Assembly: GCA_002396485.1 (NCBI GenBank)
Contig: DGXZ01000025.1
Coordinates: 1-13,323, forward strand
From: Spartobacteria bacterium UBA5019
Lineage (GTDB): Bacteria > Verrucomicrobiota > Verrucomicrobiia > Chthoniobacterales > Terrimicrobiaceae
Direction: 5' to 3'
Length of the DNA: 13,323 nucleotides
Each line of letters starts with the position of its first letter. The first letter of the stretch is position 1. The notes under the pieces are model-generated. The model was not told the DNA's origin. It searched no databases and saw only the letters and a program-made list of their open reading frames with translations. Positions 5,926 through 13,323 of this stretch are shown piece after piece. The position numbers and the translations under genes were made by a program.

Positions 5926-7923
5926 TCAGTGGATTTCTACGGGACATTTCGGCATGCCCCTCAGAAAGGCGCGTCCATACGGCTTCGAGACGATCCGGCT
6001 GTCGAGAATGACGATCGTTCCGGTGTCGGTCTTGCTGCGAATGAGGCGACCCACGCCTTGGCGGAGTTTCAGGATCGCTTCCGGGAGCGAGTAGTTTTCA
6101 AACGCCCTGCCGCCTTCGGCCTCGATCGCTTCCAGTCGCGCCTCGGTGAGCGGGTGGTCGGGTGTCGTGAAGGGGAGCCGCGTGATGATAACGCTCGAGA
6201 GGGCCTCGCCGGGCACATCGACGCCGGTCCAGAAACTGGACACGCCGAAGAGGATGCTGTGCGGGTTTTCCTTGAACTCGGCCACCATCCGCTGCGTGGG
6301 CATTCCTCCCCCCTGCACGAGAAGTTGCCAGTCTCTCTTTTCGAAAACAGGCTCCACCAATTCCGCGACCGAGCGCATCGTCTGGTAGCTGGTAAAAAGC
6401 ACGAACGCCCGGGCTTCGCTTTTCTCGGTGAAGTGAGCGATCCACTTGGCCAGCGAGGTCTCATAATCCGGCTCCTTCGGTTCGGGCATCTTCTCCACGA
6501 GGTGCAGGCTCATTTGTTTCTCGTAGTCGAACGGACTCCCAATCTGGAGCGCCGGCACATCCTCGGCCCCCACGCGGTTTCGAAAATACGACAAGTCTGG
6601 CGCCCCTGTGGAGAGTGTCGCGCTGGTCAGCACGGTGCACGCCCCCTCGCGGAAAATGAGACGCCGCAGGGCATCGGCGAGATTCACAGGAGCGGTGCGC
6701 AGGGTGCAGAACTCCTCCGTCCGACCGTATTGCTCCACCCAATAAACATGGTCTGGTTCCTCCAGGGCGAGAAAGTCCGTAATCGCCGAGCGGGCTGAAC
6801 GCAACTTGCGGGCGGCCTCCTGGAGTTCGGAGGTGTAGGTTTCATCCTCGCATTTTCCCGCTTCGATCCCGATCAACTCACCGAGACGCGCCAATGCGCC
6901 GCACACCTCGCCGCCCTCGGCGAGGCCTGCTTCGCGGACACGGAACTCCCTTCCTTTTTTGAAGGTGCATTGTTTGGTGACCTGCTGGAAAAAGCTGTCC
7001 GCAACCGGCAGGACATCGCTCACCGCACGGCATGCGGGGCCGTTTTTGAGCATTTGGAAGAGCCCTTTTTTACTGCGAGGATTGTAGAGGCGCTGGATGA
7101 CGCGGCGCAGGCCGAGTTGGGACACCTCCATGCCGATGTGGCGCGCAGCGACCTCTTCCATCGTGTGGGCCTCATCGAAAATCACAAAGTCATTCGCAAA
7201 AAGAAGCCCGCCTGTGCGGTTCTCTGCGTCCTCCACACCATTCAGCAGCGTGAAGAACAGGGCGTGGTTGAGAACGACCATTTTGGCATTGGCCACGCGG
7301 CGGCGCAGGTTTTGATAGAAGCATCCGCTTCCCGGGCCGCATGTCTTCGGAGTGCAGAGGTGCTGCTCACTGCGCACCTCCTCCCACACGGCGGGATCAG
7401 GCTGCTCGAAAAAATCGCTCAAAGATCCATCCTTCGTCTGCATGCTCCACTCGCGGATGCGTTCCAGCTCGGCATGCTGCGGCGTGGTGAACAATTCCTT
7501 CGACTGCGTGAGGGCGCGGGCCAGACGCGTCGTGCAGAGATAGTTTTGCCGCCCCTTCAGCAATACCGCCTCGAATTCGTCGGGGACGATTTTTTGCACG
7601 AGCGGAATGTCCTTGAACATGAGCTGCTCCTGGAGCGCTATTGTGTGTGTACATATCACCGCCTTGCGCTTTGTTCGCACCGCGTGCAAGGCCGCCGGCA
7701 CCAAGTAGGCGAGGGATTTTCCAACGCCTGTGCCCGCTTCGACCACAAGGTGCCCGCCGGTCTCGATCGTTCGTGCCACCGCACCCCCCATGCGCTGCTG
7801 CTCGGCGCGGTATTCAAACGATGACGCCCCCGACAGAATACCGGTCTCTGAAAAAATCCCCTCCACCTCGCATTGAAACGGCGAGGCCGTGCCAACCTCA
7901 AAATCCTCTCGGATCGAAATCAT
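5926..7923 (-). CDS. DinG/YoaA-type (XPD-like) iron-sulfur DNA helicase
   Basis: This 665-residue superfamily 2 protein should be a 5'-3' ATP-dependent DNA helicase acting in replication or repair. Visible motifs in order are: FEYRAEQQRM near 36-45 (Q-like motif), Walker A EAGTGVGKS (62-70), HTIALQEQL (93-101), four cysteines C130, C190, C195 and C201 expected to hold a 4Fe-4S cluster, VLNHALFF (217-224), DEAH (250-253), VLTSATLS in the second lobe, and motif VI QGVGRLIRS (622-630) with the arginine fingers. The C-x4-C-x5-C spacing is the same as in E. coli DinG (C194, C199, C205). No exonuclease domain is fused at the N-terminus, unlike some Gram-positive DinG proteins. It is similar in length to E. 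coli YoaA; I cannot decide between the two subgroups. The ATG has no Shine-Dalgarno sequence. It is followed by radC, suggesting a genome-maintenance pair. Confidence 0.94.
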   Translation of the reverse strand: MISIREDFEVGTASPFQCEVEGIFSETGILSGASSFEYRAEQQRMGGAVARTIETGGHLVVEAGTGVGKSLAYLVPAALHAVRTKRKAVICTHTIALQEQLMFKDIPLVQKIVPDEFEAVLLKGRQNYLCTTRLARALTQSKELFTTPQHAELERIREWSMQTKDGSLSDFFEQPDPAVWEEVRSEQHLCTPKTCGPGSGCFYQNLRRRVANAKMVVLNHALFFTLLNGVEDAENRTGGLLFANDFVIFDEAHTMEEVAARHIGMEVSQLGLRRVIQRLYNPRSKKGLFQMLKNGPACRAVSDVLPVADSFFQQVTKQCTFKKGREFRVREAGLAEGGEVCGALARLGELIGIEAGKCEDETYTSELQEAARKLRSARSAITDFLALEEPDHVYWVEQYGRTEEFCTLRTAPVNLADALRRLIFREGACTVLTSATLSTGAPDLSYFRNRVGAEDVPALQIGSPFDYEKQMSLHLVEKMPEPKEPDYETSLAKWIAHFTEKSEARAFVLFTSYQTMRSVAELVEPVFEKRDWQLLVQGGGMPTQRMVAEFKENPHSILFGVSSFWTGVDVPGEALSSVIITRLPFTTPDHPLTEARLEAIEAEGGRAFENYSLPEAILKLRQGVGRLIRSKTDTGTIVILDSRIVSKPYGRAFLRGMPKCPVEIH

Positions 7924-7962
7924 CGCGACATCTTAGAAACCCCCGAACTGGAATCAAGACCT

Positions 7963-7978
7963 CCCCGGCAAGCCGAGG
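7963..7978 (-). terminator. Weak hairpin after the secretin operon
   Basis: On the minus strand, just after the stop of the 870-residue secretin, CCTCGG and CCGGGG can pair around a CTTG loop (six pairs, one of them G-U). It lies in the 60-base gap before the helicase start, the longest gap in this minus-strand run, and could help separate the pilus and helicase transcripts. No U-tract follows (AGGTCTTGATT), so it is at best a poor intrinsic terminator. The remainder of the gap shows no clear promoter for the helicase. Confidence 0.25.
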
Positions 7979-7983
7979 CAGGG

Positions 7984-10596
7984 CTATTTCCCAGCCGATC
8001 GGGTTGTGATCGCTGGAGGCGGCAGGTCCTCAGGGAGGCCGATCGGCTCGACGACTTCCTCTTCGTCATCCTGCTGAACTAGTGGCTTGCCTTCGGCATT
8101 CATGAGACGTGCCGTAACGAAAACAATAAGGTTTTTCTTGATCTTCTGATCCACATTGGAGCGGAAGAGACGGCCCGCCAGCGGTATGTCGCCGAGGATT
8201 GGCACCTTGTCGTTCACCTTCTGCACATCCTCGCGAATGAGTCCACCGAGGGCCACCGTCTGACCATCCCAGATGCTCACGCTGGTCGTCACCTTGCGGA
8301 CGGAGAAAATCGGCTGGTTCATGACATTCGGCGTGACGACGAAGGGCTCAATACCCGATGGGTTGCCGGCCAATATGGCAGCTGGATTGAAGCGCGGGCC
8401 ACTGATTGGAGAGCCATAGTTCACAAAGCCATCAAATTCGACAACCTCAGGCGAGAGAGACAAGTCGATGGTGTAGTTATCCGCGCCGACTTGCGGCTCC
8501 ACCTCCAAGCTGACACCAAGATCTCTTTTCTCAAAGGCAGACGGTGTTGATGGCGTGACTATACCGCTTGTGACAACTATGCCGGAGAGTCCACCTGATG
8601 TTAAAGTTGACGTAGTGGCAGGAGGTGGCACCTGTGGCGGAGTAAACTCTGTGGGATAAGGGAATTCGCGTATCACTTTAATCTTTGCCTTCACGCCGCT
8701 CTTGGTAGTCACTTTCGGGGCAGACATGAGATCGACTCCTTTTTGTTGGCTGAGCGCACGAATAACCATCTGAAATTGCGGGTTGGTAAAAACACCTGCT
8801 AGCCCAAAAACACCAGGGGAAGCCAGGTTTGTTCCCTGCGGAACACCTGCCAGCAAGGCATTCAAACTGTTAGCGGTTATTGCCGAGTTGTAGCTTGTTC
8901 CGATGCCGTTTCGATTACCTGCGGTCATTGGATTTGCGCCCACACTTCCAAATGGGTAGTTTGCATAGTATTCGGTGGAGAGATCTTGAGCACCCGCACG
9001 CGTTCCACCATCTCCGTAAACTCCACCGCCAATGGAGAATGGGCCCAAGAGCCAATCAAACCCCAATTCGTTGATGTTGTTCTGTGAGATTTCGACAAAT
9101 TTCGATTCGATCTCCACTTGAGTCGGCGCCACGCCTGTCGCACCTTCCACAATGGTATCAATCAAATCCACAGCGGCTTGGGTATTCCTAACAATGAGTT
9201 TGCTACCGGAGGCAATGTATTGAGCAAATGCGCCCGCTGGAAATGGCACACCCTGCTCCGTGAAGTATTGAGTGGCATTGCGCCGCCCCGTGATTCGAGT
9301 ATTGGAATCACCCGACGGCTGATTTCCCGGCAGTGGCCCGGAATCCGTGGTTTCCCCTGCCGAGGCTGGGATGAACGAAGGAGGTACGCGGTATTCTTTA
9401 GTCACTAGTTCCTCTGTATTCTCCGTAAGAGGGATGATGGAAACAGCAAATTGATCGATTTTATATTTCAAGCCGGAAAGTTCTGTTAGATAACGTACCG
9501 CCTCGATGAGCGGAACATTTTTTAGAGCAATCGAAATTTTTGTATTCTCGGTAACACTAGTTTCTGACGACGGAATCTCTGGAACCTGTCCTTCGACCGG
9601 GGCGGGAGCCGCAGCAGGAGAAGCCAGCTTGAGAACGATGTTGACACCTTTTTTCTTGGGATCATCCGTGCTATTATCGAGTTGGCGGCTTTTTTGTATG
9701 AGAAAATCCACCACTTCCCGGATAGAAGCTTGTTCGAGGTCCATGCGGTCAATGATGATTTTATTGAGCTTGTTATTAATGGCATCCTTCGAGTTGGCGG
9801 CTGTATTCGTGCCAAAGGAAGAACCCCCAGTATCCCGTCCAGCTGGCGTGAGTTTCCGAACCGGCCGTTCCCAAGCGCGATCGCTAAGCCAGAGCATGCG
9901 ACTCCGGGTTTCGTTGTAGGCACTGTCGTAGTAAGTCTTGCGCTGTTTATTGACCTTCTCCATGCCATTGCGTGCGCCGATGTTGTAGGGATCCAAGTTT
10001 AAGACCTGTTCGTAGCGTTTCAGGGCCAAATCATTGCGCCCCGTTGCGTAGTATCCCTCAGCCTGATTCAGGAGTGTGCTCACTTCCTCCCGCTTTGAGG
10101 CAAAACCGGGCGTGACGGTTCGATTGTAGTAGCCCGGCTGCTCCAAGTTGGCGAGCATCTGCATGGCAGGCTTATAGGTTGGGTTAAATTCTGGCGAGAG
10201 AATTGTCTTGGCTGTATTTTCCGCATCCTGATACCGACCGTTACTGATGAGCCAGTTAGCGTAATCAATTCCCGTTTTACTGAACTCCGAAATCAGGGCG
10301 ATGCGCTGTTTTTCTGTGGCCGGACTGGATCGGGTGATCTGAATAGCTTTCAGATAGTTTGCATACGCGCCCTCGAGGTTTTTGTCAGCGAGGTCACGAC
10401 GAGCAGTGGTGACAAGTTGTTCAGCCTGTTTGGAGTCTTCTTGGCGCTTCAGGATTTCGCGTTCGGAGATGGCAACGAGCTCACTTTCAGCACGCAAGGG
10501 TGCCACATGAGCTGCGAACGCAAGCACGGAAGCGAAACCCGCGAGGGCATAGCGAACTCGAGAATACAAATGGCTTGATTGAAATGAAAAAGTCAT
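7984..10596 (-). CDS. Secretin, Amuc_1098-like type IV pilus/type II secretion outer-membrane protein (second copy)
   Basis: The 870-residue protein should form a multimeric gated pore in the outer membrane for a pilus or secretion machine. Order of parts: a signal peptide ending LRA (about 1-36) with several basic residues; a TPR-like helical region (about 45-245) including YYATGRNDLALKRYEQVL; an N0/STN-like domain (about 275-395) split by an Ala/Pro-rich insert near 326-350; an N1-like domain with QGVPFPAGAFAQYI and KLIVRNTQA (440-485); and the secretin core from VEIESKFVEISQNN (494-507) to the end, with NPQFQMVIRALSQQKG (605-620), SAPKVTTKSG and the signature VPILGDIPLAGRLF (798-811). The Gly-rich stretch 518-600 probably forms gate or lip loops. 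The C-terminus is acidic (QQDDEEEVVEP). It starts 10 bases after the upstream paralogue stops, without a Shine-Dalgarno sequence. The secretin family is sure; the Amuc_1098 grouping is from memory of its motifs. Confidence 0.92.
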   Translation of the reverse strand: MTFSFQSSHLYSRVRYALAGFASVLAFAAHVAPLRAESELVAISEREILKRQEDSKQAEQLVTTARRDLADKNLEGAYANYLKAIQITRSSPATEKQRIALISEFSKTGIDYANWLISNGRYQDAENTAKTILSPEFNPTYKPAMQMLANLEQPGYYNRTVTPGFASKREEVSTLLNQAEGYYATGRNDLALKRYEQVLNLDPYNIGARNGMEKVNKQRKTYYDSAYNETRSRMLWLSDRAWERPVRKLTPAGRDTGGSSFGTNTAANSKDAINNKLNKIIIDRMDLEQASIREVVDFLIQKSRQLDNSTDDPKKKGVNIVLKLASPAAAPAPVEGQVPEIPSSETSVTENTKISIALKNVPLIEAVRYLTELSGLKYKIDQFAVSIIPLTENTEELVTKEYRVPPSFIPASAGETTDSGPLPGNQPSGDSNTRITGRRNATQYFTEQGVPFPAGAFAQYIASGSKLIVRNTQAAVDLIDTIVEGATGVAPTQVEIESKFVEISQNNINELGFDWLLGPFSIGGGVYGDGGTRAGAQDLSTEYYANYPFGSVGANPMTAGNRNGIGTSYNSAITANSLNALLAGVPQGTNLASPGVFGLAGVFTNPQFQMVIRALSQQKGVDLMSAPKVTTKSGVKAKIKVIREFPYPTEFTPPQVPPPATTSTLTSGGLSGIVVTSGIVTPSTPSAFEKRDLGVSLEVEPQVGADNYTIDLSLSPEVVEFDGFVNYGSPISGPRFNPAAILAGNPSGIEPFVVTPNVMNQPIFSVRKVTTSVSIWDGQTVALGGLIREDVQKVNDKVPILGDIPLAGRLFRSNVDQKIKKNLIVFVTARLMNAEGKPLVQQDDEEEVVEPIGLPEDLPPPAITTRSAGK

Positions 10597-10606
10597 CGGT
10601 TAGGTT

Positions 10607-13105
10607 TTATTGGGGAAGCGGCGCTGAAAGAACATCCGTAGGAATTGCATCACTCAACATGGCGTTGACGTCCACCTCGGGAACAAGTTGATCATCTTCA
10701 TCCGCCTCGATAATCGGCTGTCCTGCAGGATCTAGAAGGCCGGCGGTCACGAACATGAGCAGGTTGCGTTTGATATGCTGATCGACATTGCTCCGAAAAA
10801 GTCTTCCAGCGAGAGGAATATCTCCCAATATAGGGACTTTGTCTTGGACTTTCTGCACATCTTCCCGCATGAGGCCACCCATGACAACGGTTTGGCCATC
10901 GTAAACAGATACTTGGGTTTCCACTTCGCGGGTGGAGAAAACGGGTTGGTTGATCGTGTTCGGCGTGGCTTCGAAGGTAGTGGAAGGGCCTAGAAAAGCC
11001 AAAATACCACCACCACCTGTTCCAGTTCCAAGCCCAAGTTGTGCAACCGTTGCATTAATCGGGCTTCCATAATTGATAAACCCATCAAATTCAGTGACTC
11101 GTGGCACCAAGCGAAGTTCGATCGTGTAGGAATCGGGACCGACAGTCGGCTCAACCTCCAAGGTAATACCTGTATTTTTCGTTTCCCAAGCGCTGGGAGA
11201 ATTGGGTACCACTGGAGCATATGTGGAGCCTGTTGGGGCGGAGAGTTGAGGTGGATCGAACTGGCTGGGGTAGCGGAACTCGCGGACGATTTCGATTTTT
11301 GCGGTGTTTCCGCTTTTGGTGGTGACTTTCGGAGCACTGACGAGATCGATTCCCTTCTTTTGGCTCAAGGCCCGGAGCACAACCTGAAATTGTGGGTTCG
11401 TGAAAACACCCGCAACGCTGAGAACGCCAGGGGCCGGGCCGACCGGTGAACCAAGAATGATGGCATCCACAGCATTCAGAGTGACTCCAGCTGAACCACC
11501 GCGATTGCCTGCTGTGATGGGCCCCGATGTGCCGGAGTTTGCACCAACTGGAAGTCCTGTTCCGGGATCGACAAGCGGATATCCATTGTTGTTGATCGTC
11601 CGGCCAAGTCCAATCGTGCCTCCGCTCCCGTAGACGCCTGAGCCTCCAGCGAGGGCAAACTGACCCAGAAGCCAGTCGAAGCCGAGCTCGTTGAGATTGT
11701 TTTGAGACACCTCCAGAAACTTCGCCTCGATTTCCACCTGCGTCGGCCTCGTGGCGACCGATGTATCCACAAGAGCATCAATAAGCTCCAAATTCGCTTG
11801 GGTATTTTTCACAATGAGACGGCTGGTCAGCGAGATATAGTTCGCACTGGCACCGGCAGGGAATTGGACACCTTGTGATTCCAAAAAATCCTTTGCTATG
11901 GAGCGTGCTGCTATCACAGATTGGGAACCTGCCGCCAAACCGCTCACTTGTGGAGGCGCGCTGCCGGGCGTTGCCGTAATGAAACTCGGCGGCACTTTGT
12001 ATTCCTTGGTGACGAGTACATCTGTATTTTCGGTGGCTGGCACCACGACGACGGCGTGAGTTTCAATTTTAATCTTGAGATTCGCGGCATCGGTTACATA
12101 TTTAAGAGCTTCACGCAGAGGAACATCCGATAGCGATAGCGTGATCGGATAAGCTGCGTCCGGCGAGTCGGGCGGCAACTTGAGCACGATATTGATGCCT
12201 TTGTTGTCGGAATCGCCCTCATCCAAGTCGGAGGCACGTTTTTTGATAAAATCGAGGGCTTCTTTGATTGAGGATTCGGTGAAGTCGATGCGAGGAATGA
12301 TGATGGTGTCGAGCTTATTATTGATCGCTTGGCTACCGCGGCTATCCATCTGGGGTTGCTCGACGATGGAAGTGGGGCCGTCGGTGAATTTTCGCAGCGG
12401 AAGCCCCCAGGCTTTATCCACATCGGCGAGCATGGCTCCACGCGTTTCATTATAGGCCGCATCGGCATACTGCTGACGGGCCACATTGATTTTCTCCATC
12501 AAGCGCCGTGCGGCGATGTTGTATTTGTCAATGTTGAGCGCCTGCTCGCAGCGCTTGAATGCGATATCGTACCGCCCGGTCGCATAGTAGCCCTCGCCTT
12601 CTTGAATGAGTCGCTTGACTTCTTCGATGTTGGCTACGTGCCTGGGAGTGAGAGTTCCGCGATCGGCAAATCCCTGTGGATCCATGAGCTGGGAACGGAG
12701 GCTTATAGCAGGTCCGTAATTCGGATCGTAGCGATTTTCCAGGACAACTTCCACCGTGGTGCGTGCATCCGCATAACGACCTTCAGATACACGCTGGCGC
12801 GCGAGCAGGACGGCTGCGTTACAGAATCCAACGAGTGCCTGCTTGCGAATTTCAGAGGAGGCATCTCCACCCTGCGGAAGGGTATCCACCGCGCTTTTGT
12901 AGAGTGCGTAAGCGGACTCGTAGTCCTTATCAGCCACAGCTGCATTTCCCTTTTGAACTAATTCGGCACAGTAAGCGCGCTTTTGCTCCAAAACTTGGAT
13001 ATTCGACTCCACGGACCCCTGAACGCCGGGATACTGAGCTCGGACAACTGTCGGTGTGAGGGCCGCGATAAGGAAAAACGGGAACCAGTGTGGGAATTTA
13101 GTCAT
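10607..13105 (-). CDS. Secretin, Amuc_1098-like type IV pilus/type II secretion outer-membrane protein (first copy)
   Basis: This 832-residue paralogue of the downstream secretin has the same architecture. A signal peptide ends VRA (1-23). Then come TPR-like helices (about 35-235) with YYATGRYDIAFKRCEQAL, an N0/STN-like domain (262-358) without the Ala/Pro insert of its partner, an N1-like domain with QGVQFPAGASANYI and RLIVKNTQA, and the secretin core from VEIEAKFLEVSQNN (457-470). The core includes NPQFQVVLRALSQKKG (570-585), SAPKVTTKSG and VPILGDIPLAGRLF (757-770). The Gly/Asn-rich loop segment at 482-566 differs from its partner except for patches such as TAGNR and AGVFTNPQFQ. The acidic tail (EADEDDQLVPE) recurs. 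It follows the partial upstream gene by six bases. As first gene of the pair it may be the main pore subunit; a mixed ring is also possible. Confidence 0.92.
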   Translation of the reverse strand: MTKFPHWFPFFLIAALTPTVVRAQYPGVQGSVESNIQVLEQKRAYCAELVQKGNAAVADKDYESAYALYKSAVDTLPQGGDASSEIRKQALVGFCNAAVLLARQRVSEGRYADARTTVEVVLENRYDPNYGPAISLRSQLMDPQGFADRGTLTPRHVANIEEVKRLIQEGEGYYATGRYDIAFKRCEQALNIDKYNIAARRLMEKINVARQQYADAAYNETRGAMLADVDKAWGLPLRKFTDGPTSIVEQPQMDSRGSQAINNKLDTIIIPRIDFTESSIKEALDFIKKRASDLDEGDSDNKGINIVLKLPPDSPDAAYPITLSLSDVPLREALKYVTDAANLKIKIETHAVVVVPATENTDVLVTKEYKVPPSFITATPGSAPPQVSGLAAGSQSVIAARSIAKDFLESQGVQFPAGASANYISLTSRLIVKNTQANLELIDALVDTSVATRPTQVEIEAKFLEVSQNNLNELGFDWLLGQFALAGGSGVYGSGGTIGLGRTINNNGYPLVDPGTGLPVGANSGTSGPITAGNRGGSAGVTLNAVDAIILGSPVGPAPGVLSVAGVFTNPQFQVVLRALSQKKGIDLVSAPKVTTKSGNTAKIEIVREFRYPSQFDPPQLSAPTGSTYAPVVPNSPSAWETKNTGITLEVEPTVGPDSYTIELRLVPRVTEFDGFINYGSPINATVAQLGLGTGTGGGGILAFLGPSTTFEATPNTINQPVFSTREVETQVSVYDGQTVVMGGLMREDVQKVQDKVPILGDIPLAGRLFRSNVDQHIKRNLLMFVTAGLLDPAGQPIIEADEDDQLVPEVDVNAMLSDAIPTDVLSAPLPQ

Positions 13106-13111
13106 TTCAAG

Positions 13112-13323
13112 TCAGGGAGGTGAGTTTTCGATCGGAAGGACGGTGAAGATATCTCCAGTGGAGATGTCACGTATTTGAGCTTTTGCGGGTGTGATGTCAA
13201 TAAGTTTTAGCTTGCGGGTGATATCTGGTTTGATTGTGAACTCTTCGCCTTTCTTGAGAGTGAAATCCGCATCTCCCGGGGTGAGCAGATTTCGGAAGGT
13301 GCCATAGGATGTCGAGTCGTTTG
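13112..13323 (-). CDS. 3' end of a pilus-operon gene, possible Amuc_1099-like or GspC/PilP-like adaptor
   Basis: A frame is open from the window edge to a TGA at 13112-13114, giving the last 69 residues of a protein; it is too short for most ORF finders. The visible part is a small beta-rich module: FRNLLTPGDADF, then FTIKPDITRKLKLIDI, AKAQIRDISTGDIFTVLPIE. Short hydrophobic strands alternate with turns, as in the periplasmic domains of GspC or PilP that bind a secretin's N0 domain. In Akkermansia the gene next to the Amuc_1098 secretin is the pilus-like protein Amuc_1099, and the position here fits. Only six bases separate it from the first secretin, so the genes are surely co-transcribed. 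Frame, position and composition make a real gene likely; the function is inference from context. Confidence 0.6.
   Translation of the reverse strand, partial: NDSTSYGTFRNLLTPGDADFTLKKGEEFTIKPDITRKLKLIDITPAKAQIRDISTGDIFTVLPIENSPP

Noticed and set aside
5901..5927. Direct repeat CAGCTTC separated by 20 bases between helicase and radC
   Set aside because: Seven bases is too short to distinguish from chance and no operator or other signal accompanies it.
5257..6798. A 513-codon open frame on the plus strand opposite radC and the helicase
   Set aside because: It lies wholly antisense to two genes with clear family motifs, its protein is His/Arg/Glu-rich without any recognisable domain, and such mirror frames are common in GC-rich DNA.
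6970..7824. A 284-codon plus-strand frame opposite the helicase N-terminal half
   Set aside because: It is antisense to the Walker A, cysteine and DEAH region of the helicase and shows no domain of its own.
7984..13105. The tandem secretin genes as a recent duplication or assembly artefact
   Set aside because: The matching DNA differs at many silent positions and the loops, insert and tails differ, so these are distinct long-separated genes.

Overview
The window suggests a Gram-negative bacterium of the Verrucomicrobiota or a close PVC relative. The main reason is a pair of secretins that read like the Amuc_1098-family 'type IV pilus outer membrane protein' of Akkermansia muciniphila; an lpxA gene and a TolC-type outer-membrane factor confirm a lipopolysaccharide-bearing double membrane. 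This placement rests on remembered family motifs, not on a search. Coding density is very high: almost every base is in a gene, adjacent stops and starts overlap by ATGA, and no RNA gene, insertion sequence, CRISPR array or long repeat was seen.

Layout. (1) Bases 1-660, plus strand: the 3' part of an AT-rich gene with a possible secreted C39/papain-like peptidase fold, unlike its GC-rich neighbours. (2) Bases 663-4369: a tripartite efflux locus. On the minus strand are a YtcA-like small membrane protein, an HlyD/EmrA-type periplasmic adaptor and a compact FUSC-family inner-membrane protein, joined by two ATGA overlaps. On the plus strand, head-to-head with them, is the TolC-type outer-membrane factor. 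The gene set matches the E. coli ytcA-mdtN-mdtO-mdtP set, but the outer-membrane gene is inverted and the FUSC protein is about half the length of MdtO. (3) Bases 4376-7923, minus strand: a DinG/XPD-type iron-sulfur helicase, then radC (JAMM/MPN protein), then lpxA (first step of lipid A synthesis), the last two joined by an ATGA overlap. (4) Bases 7984-13323, minus strand: the 3' end of a pilus-type gene (possibly an adaptor of the Amuc_1099 kind), then two full-length tandem secretin paralogues of 832 and 870 residues separated by 10 bases.

How the genes work together. The efflux block should form one continuous pump from cytoplasm to exterior. The secretin block would provide the outer-membrane gate of a type IV pilus or type II secretion-like machine whose other parts lie upstream, beyond base 13323. 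The most notable point is the presence of two diverged secretins, each with a complete core, in one operon. The helicase-radC-lpxA group mixes DNA maintenance with envelope synthesis and may share transcription only by position.
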